DNA of 64,000 nucleotides from Juglans regia (lineage: Eukaryota > Streptophyta > Magnoliopsida > Fagales > Juglandaceae). Where the stretch lies: positions 28,347,370 to 28,411,369 of the forward strand of contig NC_049904.1 of assembly GCF_001411555.2 (NCBI RefSeq). The letters run 5' to 3'. The translations under genes were made by a program, and so were the position numbers. Shown piece by piece: positions 1-11,359 of this stretch. The notes beneath the pieces are model-generated. The model was not told where the DNA came from and ran no database searches. It saw nothing but the letters and a program-made list of their open reading frames with translations. How positions within the stretch are numbered: the first letter of the stretch is position 1; each line of letters starts with the position of its first letter.

Positions 1-8
1 CTCTCCAT

Positions 9-16
9 TATAAATA
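9..16 (+). promoter_or_regulatory. possible TATA box of first terpene synthase
   Basis: The motif TATAAATA lies about 50 bases upstream of the ATG at 68. The spacing would leave a leader of only about 25-30 bases. The window begins immediately upstream, so the rest of the promoter cannot be judged. Confidence 0.3.
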
Positions 17-67
17 ATATAAGCATTTCCTTCTGAAGCGTTAATTCATCTTCCCATTCCAGATATC

Positions 68-2672
68 ATGAAGTCTGCAGCTTTTAATAAAATGCATCAT
101 GAGAGACGGTCTGCCAATTATAAGCCAAATATTTGGAAATACGATTTCCTGGAGTCTCTTGATAGCATTTACGATGTGAGGATCATTCTCAGCCATATTT
201 AATTTTATGCTAACAGTTCATGTTACTATATAGTTTTAATTAACGTGCTTGTATATTATAATCTGTATAACGTACATTCATTCCAATAATGGCATGCATC
301 TTGATCATAATTTGATGGTAGTTTCAGCAATTTCCATATTTTCTCGCAGCAGCAGCAATATTATATTTGATTTGCATGTTTGTTCAAATTTGTCAGAGAT
401 TAATATTAATATAAAACGATCGGGGCGATCGATCTACTGATCTACTTTCCATTGAGATTTGAAACGATGATCTTTTTGCAGGGACCAGAATATAAAAGAC
501 GGGCAGAGAAGTTGATAGAGGACGTAAGAATTATATTTGGGGAAGCGGTTGACTCAGAGGCAAAGTTGGAGCTGATTGACAGCGTGCAAAAGTTAGGGTT
601 AGCCATCCACTTTGACATGGAAATCAAGGCGGCGCTAGACACCATAGCAATAGCATCCATCAACAAGAACAATCAGAGTCCAGGAGAAGTGGGTCCTTTA
701 TACGTTACTGCTCTGTGCTTTAAGCTTCTCCGGCAGCATGGCTATGGTGTTTCACAAGGTAATTATAAATGGTTATAATGTTTTAGGTATGCAACTTCCA
801 CACATTTATTTTAAAAAAAATTAAAAATAGAGTCCACAGTAAAAATGTGATCAGTCTTCTCGTGTGGATACCAAATGCATTCCCAATTACTGATTATTCA
901 TTGAACTCCGATGCATTACGTGAAACCCACATCAGATATGTTTAGCGGCTTTATGGATGAAAAGACAGGAACATTCAGGAAAAGCACGCACGAAGATATC
1001 AAAGGAATGCTGGAGCTTTTGGAGGCCTCGCACTTAGCTCTAGAAGGTGAAGACATTCTGGATGAGGCTAGAGAATTCTCAACCACAACTCTCGAAGAAG
1101 CCATTCCCAATTTAGACGGTCACCGTGCGAAGCAGGTGGCCCATGCTTTGGAGCTTCCCTCACACAGGAGGGTGCAGTGGTTTGACGTCAAATGGCACAT
1201 CAACGTCAAGGAGAAAGACCGGCACACGAACGCTATTTTACTTGAACTTGCTAAACTTAATTTCAACGTAATTCAAGCCACACTCCAAAAAGATCTGAAG
1301 GAATTGTCTAGGTAATTACAAAAAAAATATACTTATATTAATGTACCGATTAAGGATAAGAACTTATTTGTTGGTTTTCTTTTTATTTATTTTTTTTATT
1401 TTTATTTATTTATTTTTTTTTTTTGTCATTTAGGTGGTGGAGGAATCTGGGCCTCAGAGAGAGCTTGAGTTTTGCAAGAGACAGACTGGTCGAAACGTTC
1501 ATCTGCTCAGTAGGGTTTGCTTTTGAGCCTGAGAACAGATGTTTCAGAAAATGGCTTACTAAAGTCCTCATTCTAGTTGCGATAATTGATGATGTTTATG
1601 ACGTTTATGGCACGTTGGAAGAACTAACACACTTCACCAATGCAGTAACTAGGTTAGTATCAATTAATGCAATCATGCAAGCATGGTTAATGTTCTATAA
1701 TGTTAAGAATTCTAATCTCAACATGTTAAATTCAGGTGGGATGTCAGGGAAACTCAACAGCTTCCAGAGTGCATGAAGACTTGCTTCCTAGCACTCTACA
1801 ATACAGTCAATGAATTCGTTAATGAAGTTCAAAGAGAGAAGGGTTGGGACCCATTATTACCTCATCTAAAGAAAGTGGTACGTACTCACCTGTTCATTTC
1901 CTGTACTTTGAACATCTTCCATGGATAATTTATAAAGATCATCGATATTGGAACCTTTAGCTAGAGAAATTAAATCTCTTAATATTCTTGCGTTTAATAG
2001 TGGGCAGGTTTTTGTAACGCATTATTTGTGGAAGCAAAGTGGTACAACACGGGCTACACTCCATCTCTAGAGGAATATCTTAGCAACGCATGGATTTCAT
2101 CATCCGGCTCTGTGCTTTTGGCCCATGCTTTTTTCTGTCTAGAGCACAAGGTAACGGAGGAGCACGAAAACTTTATGGAGAAAAACAAAGAACTTCTGTA
2201 TAATTTGTCCATGATAATTCGGCTCTGCAATGATCTTGGAACATCATCGGTACGTAAGATCAACTGTTTGAATCAATAAATTAAGGTTAAAGAGAAACTT
2301 AGAAATATATATGACTCCTTTCTTAATTGTTCATTCATTATTCTTTGGTACAATATATGACTTTGGGACCAGGCTGAAGTGGAAAGAGGCGATGCTCCTT
2401 CATCAATCCTGTGTTATATGAGAGAAGAGAATGTTTTAGAAGAAATAGCTCGGAAGCATATCGAAGGAATGATAAACAGAACTTGGAAGAGATTAAATGG
2501 GCAATGTTTCACCCAATTGCCCACTCTGCAACCATTTATCAATATGGCAATGAATATTGCTCGTGTGGTGCACGGCCTTTATCGCCATGGAGATGGGTTT
2601 GGAGTTCAAGATGGAGAGACTCGGAACAACATCCAATCTTTAGTTGTTGAGCCTCTGATCATGCACTATTGA
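68..2672 (+). CDS. AFS1: terpene synthase, (E,E)-alpha-farnesene synthase-like (TPS-b)
   Basis: Predicted to cyclise or ionise a prenyl diphosphate (FPP or GPP) to a volatile acyclic terpene. I infer seven exons joined by GT-AG introns: 68-175, 482-758, 936-1311, 1434-1652, 1736-1877, 2001-2249, 2373-2672. They sum to 1671 bases, an uninterrupted 556-residue protein, close to the ~575 usual for apple-type alpha-farnesene synthase, which it resembles along its length. Visible motifs: RR-x8-W near residue 14 (exon 1), RDR in exon 4, the Mg-binding DDVYD in exon 4, and the NSE/DTE motif NDLGTSSAE across the exon 6/7 junction. No plastid transit peptide precedes RR-x8-W, which fits a cytosolic sesquiterpene-type enzyme; product identity is inference. 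Oddity: the exon 6 start reads W-A-G-F-C where the second copy and relatives have W-x-D-F-C. The ATG at 68 is the first in frame, but a start beyond the left edge cannot be excluded. Confidence 0.88.
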
Positions 2673-3107
2673 TCAGTTGAGATTACTTTAATTTTGAAAA
2701 GAATTAAAGTAATCCTCACATCCCACACTACAGTTATTTTAATTTTTTTATTTATTTTTCTTATAATAAGTATATAGTATATGGATGATAAATAAAACAA
2801 CTCAATTAGTTTAAAAATAATAAAATAAAATAAAAAATAATTTTAAAATATATAAATATGTGGTGTGGAATGATGTGTAGCATCCCTCTTTTGAAAAACA
2901 TTAGTGGATCAAGGAATAACATTATTCCAAGAAAAATTGTACTTATCACATTTTACGCCGCATATCAATATGTAATTTGTTATTTTTATTATTTTATTTA
3001 AATGCATATATATTGATGTGTAAATATATATATTTAAATAAAATGACAAAAACAACTAATCATGTATTAATATATAATGTAAAAAGGATCATGATTAGCA
3101 TTTCTGT
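2673..3107. other. intergenic, AT-rich
   Basis: 3' flank of the first terpene synthase. It is strongly AT-rich with several candidate AATAAA-like polyadenylation signals (for example near 2790 and 2820). No coding similarity was recognised. Confidence 0.6.
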
Positions 3108-4370
3108 ACCCAAACTAAGACTGTTCATCTAGGTTTCGGACCGGATTTTCTGGTATACCCGGCCCGGAACCCGGGCTTCAAACCCGAGCAGGGTTTCGGC
3201 TCGAGTACACCCGGTTTATGACTCGGGCTGGAACCCGGGTTTCTACAACCCGGAAATCCGGGTTCCAACTTCAACCCGGGTTTTTTTTTCTTTTTTTTTT
3301 TTTAAATAAAAGCCTACAGTATCTATTTTTTCTAGAAAAAAAAATAAAGCTCAAAAAGTTTTTTTTTTAATCTAAAAGCCTATGTTACTGAAAAGTTGGT
3401 AATATATATATTTAATTTGAAATTAAATGATCATGTAGATGTAATATATTCCATATTCCAGTATGATAATACTACTGTTAAAAGTGATCGATCAAGTAGT
3501 AGTACTTCTAACCTCTACTACTTCTAACCTTCAATGGCCATGCATTATCATGTAAAATGCATGCAATAATGTAATTTACTACATATTAAATTAAATTACA
3601 TTACATTACATTACAAAACACAAAATTATAATATATGAAAATTACAAAATGCTTCAATTGAAAGTTTGAAACTGCCATCTATTCAGCTGCTTTTGTGTCC
3701 TTCAAGTGTTTACTAATTGCATCAGCACGTCATGAGAAACTAGGGAACCTAAAAAAAAAAAATTACTAATTACAAAATATAAATTGCTATGAACATAATT
3801 TGTTTACATATTGGCATCAATTTTCTTTCAAATGAAAGCAGAAATGCACATTCATGAACATAGTACTATCATGTTTGCCACATGCCCACAAGTTACACGT
3901 CTAAACTTGATTATGTGGCTATCTAGATTTATATATATAAGTTGAAAAACATTGGGAATGTGTCATACCCAAAATAATGGATCACTTACCCAAAATAAAC
4001 ATACCCAATTCATATTTCATGTTGTTCAAGGCTTCTTAAACAAGGATGAGCAAGGTATATACAAGATTTGTATGACTTGAATAAAGAAACAAACTTTAAA
4101 ATAGACAGCAACCCACATATATCTTTTAATGCACACACATATGTTAATCATACAAATAAAAGAGTTGGTTGATTATGCAAGAAGAAAGTACTTACTCTAA
4201 ATTTTTTTCAGCATCAATGGGAAAAGAGACTCACAGCATCCTCTGTTGAAAATGAAACTAGATGATCATCTAAAAAAATATTAAAAAATGAGTTAGATAG
4301 ATAATAAACCGAGATAGATAGATATTAAAAAAATATTTCAAATTTCAAACTTACCTTCAAGGTCCATCGA

Positions 4371-6438
4371 CTATACGTATTCTTCCAACTCCCGGATGTC
4401 AACAAATTTGGTTCTTAACCAATTTTGGGTGCAAATGAGGGCTTCGACAATTTCCGGAGACAATGAATTCCTAAAAGGATCCAATATTCGTCCTCCAGTA
4501 CTGAATGCAGACTCCGAGACAACAGTGGAAATGGAGGTGGTTAACACATCACGTACTACCTTAGCAAGGACAGGATAATTGGCAGCATTAACTCTCCACC
4601 AATCTAAGATAACAAAACCGAGCGAGTCATTTACACATGCCTCAGACAAATACCTATCTAGCTCCGATCTAAACTCTATAACACCCTGCTCCTCAAGGAA
4701 TTTGGTAAACATGATCTGAAATTTAGTCGAAGGCGATGTTGGCTCATTAGAACTCCCCCCACTAGTAGTGTCTGGCCTCCCTTGAGCCACATTAGAACTC
4801 CCTCCACTAGCCACACGAAATGTATTATACTACCCGATCAGGCGGCCTGAAAGGAGTTTAACCTTGTCCTCTATCTTATCCGCCAACTCATACCCTTTGC
4901 ACTTTTGCAACCAAAACTTCATTGCCATCATTTTGTATCGTGGATCAAGCACAAAAGCTATATCATTAAATTGAACCTATTTGTGCTACCCCAATATTTG
5001 TCGTACTTACTTCTCATATTTATGTCCATGGTACAAGTGATAATATCAATACTCAAGCACATATCATTTAATACATCTTCAATTGTGCAAAGTTGCTCAA
5101 AATATACATTAGCAGTCACATACAAAGAACCATAAATGTTCAATGTAACATCATAAAAAATTTTCAGCAACTCTACAAAAATCCGTGCATTTTTCCAATC
5201 ATCACTAGTGCAGTTCACAAAATGTTCATCCACAAAAATAAATTGATTAAATGCTTGTTTATGTTTTTCAGTAGCACTCAACATCAAATATGTGGACTTC
5301 CATCTAGTAGGAATATCCAAGCAAATCATTCTCCCAATATTCTTTTCCTTTGCCGTACAAATCTTGAACTTCGCAAATCTTGATGGCGAAGATTTCACAT
5401 ACCTGACGGCATTCCTAATCTTTGTTACAAATTCATAAACATCATTTAAGCCGTCCATAACAATCAGATTCAATATATGGGCAGCACACCGCATGTGAAG
5501 AAATTCACCACCCAATATAGTGCAATCATTGTCTTTTATTCTCCTCCTCATGTAATCAACAACAACATCATTTGAGGAGGCATTGTCAACTGTGATGGTC
5601 AAAATTTTATCAACACCTCATTCATGCAATCACAAGTCTAACACCCTCCCAATAGTTTCGCCCCTATGGTCAGGAATTTGACAAAACTTAAGTATTTTTT
5701 TATGCAATCTCCAATTGCAATAAATAAAATGTGCAGTAATGCACATGTAGTTCATATTTTGCACCGACGTCCAGGTATCAGTGGTAAGATAGATTCTTTG
5801 ACCATCCAACAATTTCTTTAATTGTATCTTCTCTTCGTTATACAATTTAATACAATCCTTTTTTAAAGTGATTTGGGATGGCAAAGTAAATCGAGACTCT
5901 AAATCAATCACGAACTCAACAAACCCTTCATGCTCTACTAGCCTAAAAGGCAATTCACACCTAATAAAAAACTTAGTGGTTGACACCCTAAGTTTTTCTG
6001 CATCATACTTCACTATACCTTGTGGGCTACACATTCTTCCCTCCGCATTCCTCTTAACACTAGATTGACTTTTTTCAACTCCTTTAAGTCTAAGAGTGGA
6101 AGTTTTACATGTATTCTGGAGATGATGTAGCATAAATGAAGTGACATTCTTGTAGTGACAACTGTATAGCTTAGCGCAATAATTGTACTGAGCTTTTGGG
6201 TTATCGTGGTCAATAGGTTGCACTTTAGTAAAGTGTTCCCAAACCACCGATTGGTTACTAGGTGTTTTTTTTTTAATTTCTTGGGTAAAGGTGAGATTGA
6301 ATGGGTAGTCTATTGTGTATATGTGGATGAATGAGTTGGAAGACTCTCATGCTCCTCCACATCCACTGGAATAGACGAGTAGTCACCACCAACCCCTTGG
6401 GTCGTACTGATATTACAACTCACAGAATCTTCTTCCAT
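4371..6438 (-). pseudogene. hAT transposase (RICESLEEPER/BED-finger type), broken
   Basis: Reads right to left. The N-terminal part has an acidic leader starting at the ATG at 6438-6436, then a BED-type zinc finger around 6160-6240 in which the first metal-binding Cys of the CxxC pair is Tyr (QYNYCAKLY). A catalytic region follows with the hAT-typical stretch TITVDNASSND near 5600, then a C-terminal hATC dimerisation domain (SELDRYL ... FSTGGRILDPFRNSL) around 4400-4690. Breaks: an in-frame TAG and a one-base shift in a poly-A tract before the BED finger, two in-frame TGA codons between about 5605 and 5632, a frameshift near 4960, and an in-frame TAG at 4830-4832. The coding order is otherwise complete, so this is a once-autonomous element that has decayed. 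Confidence 0.88.
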
Positions 6439-6588
6439 CTGTTATTGAGTAATAAAAAACACAAAATACAATAAATAAATAATAAAACACTAATATAATC
6501 TACAATACTACAAGCAGATACAACCACCACATTTACTACAATAGAAACTTTTTTTTGGAAGAAACTTACTACAATACAAACATATTTT

Positions 6589-7185
6589 TTAAGTGGACAC
6601 CTATGAAGTATACATGTATTCAAGAACAGAAACTAAAAGTTACAATCCCCAACTTCAAAAGATCAACAAATATGTAATACCCCAGTCCCACATTACTGGG
6701 AAAAAGAAATTATCCAAAGCATGGCTAAATTATAAAGGTAATCATGGCAGCTAAGTTATACATTGGCTAAAAAATTATTACACAATCACTGCCATATAAA
6801 CCCACCTTATACATGATTTTGTTCAATGAACTCAACAATATAGAAATCAATCAGCACTACTTGAGCAGAAGAGGAAGCGTTATCCATTAGACAACAAAAG
6901 ATACTCAAATAATTTTCAACCCAAACCCAAATCAGACTCACGGAGAAACCCAGAAATCCAAACCCAGATCTGTTCGATACTTTTCTCTCTTGGAAAGCCA
7001 AACGCATAAATCCAATGGAGAGAGAGAGAGAGGGAGATAGAGAGAGAAAGAGAGAGAGCAGACTCACGGGTTCACGATGGAGGTAGGGACTTAGGGAAAG
7101 GCCAACGGCGACAGAGATGCGGCGGCGACAATGGGTCGCGGCGACAAAGAGGCACGGACTTAGGGTCTCTACTTTCTTGCAAGCG

Positions 7186-7247
<62 letters not shown>

Positions 7248-7426
7248 GAGTGAGTGAGTGAGAGAGACGAATTCTGGGGGGGTTTTCCTTAGGATGCGTA
7301 AAGACCCGAGTATCGGGTTTAAAACTGGGTACCCTGGTTTGTAACCCATATCTAGGCCGAAAAGGTTCAAATTTTCCAAGTTCAGGACTAGGTAGGGAAA
7401 AAACCCGGCCCAGTTGAACAGTCTTA
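6589..7426 (+). repeat. inner copy of duplicated hAT right arm
   Basis: Direct repeat of 7957-8866. It runs from TTAAGTGGACACC through the transposase 5' leader to the TGAACAGTCTTA terminus. It includes a (GA)n microsatellite at 7190-7244. On the minus strand a GTGAGT donor-like site lies just downstream of a CT-rich leader near 7060, consistent with the promoter and 5' exon of the transposase. Confidence 0.8.
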
Positions 7427-7956
7427 AGTGTAGGCCTCGGCCATGCAACTAAGCATTGTGGTTTACAAAAATAGCAAAGCCACTACCAACTAGTGCCATC
7501 GGAGGATGCTGTAAAATCTTACTACAGTAATAGAAATCCTCATCGTTGTAGAATATTAATCTAGTACGTGAAGGAGATGCGAGTATTGTCAATGCTTCTT
7601 GCGACAATGTTGTATTGACAAACAAGGGGAAAGTCAAATTAATTAAGAGGATTAGTGATATTCATACTATTATGTCTATGTTGTAAATATCATTGATGAT
7701 AGTCAAATTTGGTGTTTGTTTGGGGAAAGGAGTTATATTTTTTGAGAACTTGCCTGATCCATCCTCCTAATGAATAAATAACCAATTTCTTTAAGAACAA
7801 CATGATGATAAGTAATTACCATGTACCAAAATTATTTTTTCTACTTTTCAATCTGCACCTCTACCAAAGGAGAAAATAAATTATATATATATATATGTAC
7901 ATATTTACACAATGACACTTAGACATCAATTATTTTATAAGTAGGGAGTCATTCTA

Positions 7957-8570
7957 TTAAGTGGACACCTATGAAGTATACATGTATTCAAGAATAGAAA
8001 CTAAAAGTTACAATCCCCAACTTCAAAAGATCAACAAATATGTAATACCCCAGTCCCACATTACTAGGAAAAAGAAATTATTCAAAGCGTGGCTAAATTA
8101 TAAAGGTAGTCATGGCAACTAAGTTCTACATTGGCTAAAAAACTATTACACGATCACTACCATATAAACCCACCTTATACATGATTCTGTTCAATGAACT
8201 CAACAATGTAGAAATCAATCAGCACTACTTGAGCAGAAGAGGAAGCATTATCCATTAGACAACAAAAGATACTCAAATAAATTTCAACTTAAACCCAGAT
8301 CAGACTCACGGAGAAACCCAGAAATCCAAACCCAAACCCAAATATGTTCGATACTTTTCTCTCTTGGAAAGCCAAACCCAGAAATCCAATGGAGAGAGAG
8401 AGAGGGAGATAGAGAGAAAGAGAGAAAGTAGACTCACGGGATCACGATAGAGGCAGGGACTTAGGGAAAGGCCGACGGTGACAGAGATGCGGCGACGAAG
8501 ATGCGGCAGCGACAATGGGGTCGCGACGACGAAGAGGCACGGACTTAGAATTTCTACTTTCTTGCAAGCG

Positions 8571-8619
<49 letters not shown>

Positions 8620-8866
8620 TGTGTGTGTGAGAGAGTGAGAGAGACGGATTCGGGGGTGGGGCTTTCCTTAGGAGGTGTAAAGACCCGGGCACTGGGTTTA
8701 AAACTCGATACCCGGGTTTGTAACCCGTATCCGGGCCAAAAAGGTTTGGATTTTTCAACCCAGGTTCCGGCTCGGATCAAAATCCGAGCTGAACCCAAAA
8801 CCGGATCCCAGTTTTTCGAGTTTTGGACCAGGCCGGGAAAAAACCCGGCCCAGTTGAACAGTCTTA
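7957..8866 (+). repeat. outer copy of duplicated hAT right arm
   Basis: Second copy of the arm, with its own (GA)n tract (8574-8617) followed by a short (GT)n. It carries the terminus that pairs with the left-end target duplication. The long serine/leucine-rich reading frames here are products of the microsatellite and are not genes. Confidence 0.8.
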
Positions 8867-8874
8867 CCCCAAAC

Positions 8875-10865
8875 CTCGAAAGTTTTATGTGAAGTACTCT
8901 ACAATGTTTATTTAAAGTTTAATTAATGCTAGATGAAAATTTGGGTGAATAACAATATAGTCGCATCTAGAGTAGTCTGGTCAACTTGATCGATAGGGAA
9001 AATGAATGTTTTTATTTTTATTTTTTTCATTTTTCTTTTCAAAATTTTTAATAGATTTAAATATTTTTAAAAAATAAAAAATATATCAATATATTTAAAA
9101 TTAATTTCTTAATTATTAAATACAAAAATAAAAAAAACAGCAGTTAAGTCAAACTAGTGGACAAAAAGCTTTTCCCATATCTCCCTACAATTTGTACTGC
9201 GATTTATGTCGGCGAGGTAGGTTGATTCGCTCCGAGTCTAGAAATTTTGGAACTATATCGCGCGGTATAGATCGATTTTAAAAATTTAATAAACGATAGG
9301 AAACGATTCATCGTCAAAATTAAAATTTTTAGTTTTTTTAATTTCAGTCCAAACCGATTTGAGTTTTTCGGTTTACACGTACATAAAATTAGTCTTATAA
9401 TTTTTTCAACACTAAATTTAATTATTAGAATTTAATATTTATTATTAACAATTACTCATTCATAGTATTTAATTATACTAATATAGTATAAGTATAACTG
9501 TCTAACAATTATAAGAATAATAGATATGAGTAATAAAATTAAAATTTTATGGTATATTAATTAGTAATTATTATATAATGTATAATATAATACAATATAA
9601 AAGCCTATATAAAATTTTCAAAATATAATATAAAAAATTAAATATATATGGATTCAATTTGAACCGATTTTCAAGATATAAAAAGGGATACCAAACTGAT
9701 TTAGTACCTATTTTAAGCCGGTTGATTCAACCGAATTTCAGAATTTTTTAAATAATGTTAAATACAATCGTGAAATGTATAAACGGTATGCAATTTTTTT
9801 AAAAAAGAGTAGAGTTCACTATTAAAAAATTAATTTTTGAGTAATGTTAGATATAATTATGGGTTGTGCAAACGCTACGCACTCTTTTTGAAAATGAATG
9901 GAGTGTATTATTAAAAAATTATTTTTTTCATATAGATCTTATTTATTAACTATTTTTAATACAGGACGCTTGCGCACTTTATAATTACAAATATAGTTTT
10001 TCTTAATTGTTTATATAGATATCATATTCACTTAATCTTTTACAAAAATATTATGTAGTATTTATATATTTCACAATTGTAAATATCATTTCGACATGGA
10101 TCATGCTACAGCTCCCGCTGGGAGCTGTAGCATATATTTACATGTGTTTTTTTTAAGTTGTTTTTTGATTAAGAAAGTGTTTTTAATGATGTTCTAAATT
10201 TATTTTATTTTTAAAAAATATTATTTATTTTACTTCGTGATTAAGAAAATATTATTTAATAATATTATGATTTTTTTTATTTTTTAAAAATATTTAAAAA
10301 TTCTATATAAAAAAAGAACTAAAAAATATACATAATAAAATACACTAGAGTTCCAACGAGAGCTCAAACATTTTCCTTTCGACATTAATGAAAGGGTTTG
10401 ATTTAGGAGGTTGATGTGATGTTTTCACACTCCATGCTTGGTGTCAAAATGGGTAGAGTAATCCAAACTGTACCTGGAGAAAAATAACATATTTTATTAA
10501 CACGTGCTGATACACATAAAATCATGGAGATCCAAGTCCAAAATTGAGCATTATTGAAGGAAATCCTAAGCATGGAGTAAGCACATCGTATTATATACAT
10601 GATAAATTAGGAAAATTCTTCTCTTCATCCGGTTCTCTTATCACACGCCACACGAATGCTGATGTGGCAAACCCGATCAACTTACATTCTGGTTCGGTGG
10701 TTAAATGCAAAATTCCCTATCCCTTTTCCCTGTGAATCCTTGAGAAAAAATCCCTTGACGATTTCATCTTCCCCATCTGAAAACTTCCTCTCCCCGTGAG
10801 TCCCCAGTTGTGATTTGAGAAATCATCACTCTCTCCCGTGATGGTTTCATCTTCCCCCATCAGAA
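8875..10865. other. AT-rich noncoding DNA
   Basis: No gene recognised. It contains degenerate dispersed repeats: stretches at about 9755-9840 and 9840-9990 resemble one another, and a related sequence occurs near 39500-39690. A hairpin at 10103-10133 is listed separately. Confidence 0.55.
10103..10133. repeat. perfect 14-bp inverted repeat with 3-base loop
   Basis: ATGCTACAGCTCCC, loop GCT, then GGGAGCTGTAGCAT. Both arms match perfectly. It stands out from the surrounding AT-rich DNA and could be a tip of a miniature transposon or a stable hairpin if transcribed. Confidence 0.85.
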
Positions 10866-11350
10866 ATCATCAATTTCTTCTTTGCTAATTTCGGGCCTAA
10901 CGCAACCACATTTGTCGTGCTAGCTAAGATTTTCCCAACCAGATTACGGTCTACTTGCCACGGCATATCTACAGCATCGGAAAAGCTTGGAGCCATAGTG
11001 GGTGCGTTTGGTTTCTTGTAAGGCTTCATGTGGGAGACTAGGAATTACAAATGATTTTATGGCATATAACTGCTAGGGTTCCTCTTTTTTGAAGAAAATT
11101 TGTCTAAGGAATGAAGGGAAAATGTAGAAAACATAGCTGCAAAATATTCAAGTTCCTGTGGGAGACTTTTCTACTCGATTTGCTCGCAAAACTTGAGCCT
11201 TTGATGTGTGCATTTGGGTTCTCGTATTTCTCTAAGAACAAGGCCAAGACCAATGCAACGTGAGGATTTTGCTCCTCCTGTTGGGGGAAATCAACTTCTC
11301 GCTTATGACATTTTCTCTTGTGGAACTTGAAGCAAAGAGGAAGAGAAGGG
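10866..11350 (+). pseudogene. relic of PHT1 inorganic phosphate transporter (C-terminal part)
   Basis: From 10872 the plus strand reads [16 protein letters not shown], then [10 protein letters not shown] and [10 protein letters not shown] before a TAA at 11019-11021. This is the hallmark region of plant PHT1 phosphate/H+ symporters around the last transmembrane helices. A more diverged continuation follows at about 11170-11350, with CAFGFSYFSKNKAKTNA and then remnants of the KGKSLEE-type tail. A GTGGGAGACT repeat appears at both 11029 and 11157, suggesting a rearranged or duplicated piece. No upstream exons of the ~530-residue transporter were found, so this is a gene fragment, not a functional gene. 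Confidence 0.8.
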
Positions 11351-11359
11351 TGGAAATTG

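Larger units (their letters stand above)
3116..8866 (-). mobile_element. hAT-superfamily DNA transposon, 5.75 kb, decayed
   Basis: The left end starts TAAGACTGTTCATCTAGG and the right end finishes with the inverted copy ...TGAACAGTCTTA, a perfect 12-base terminal inverted repeat. It is flanked by ACCCAAAC (3108-3115) and CCCCAAAC (8867-8874), an 8-bp target duplication with one mismatch, the length expected for hAT. The ends are rich in CCGGGTT-type subterminal sequence. It contains a broken RICESLEEPER-type transposase (4371-6438, minus). The right arm is present twice (6589-7426 and 7957-8866), separated by about 530 bases without recognised content. The inner copy of the end (to 7426) has no matching target duplication, so the outer end is taken as the true boundary. 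Confidence 0.85.

Noticed and set aside
6807..8892. Long Ser/Leu-rich or Arg/Glu-rich reading frames on both strands
   Set aside because: They arise from (GA)n microsatellites in the hAT right arms; no conserved domain.
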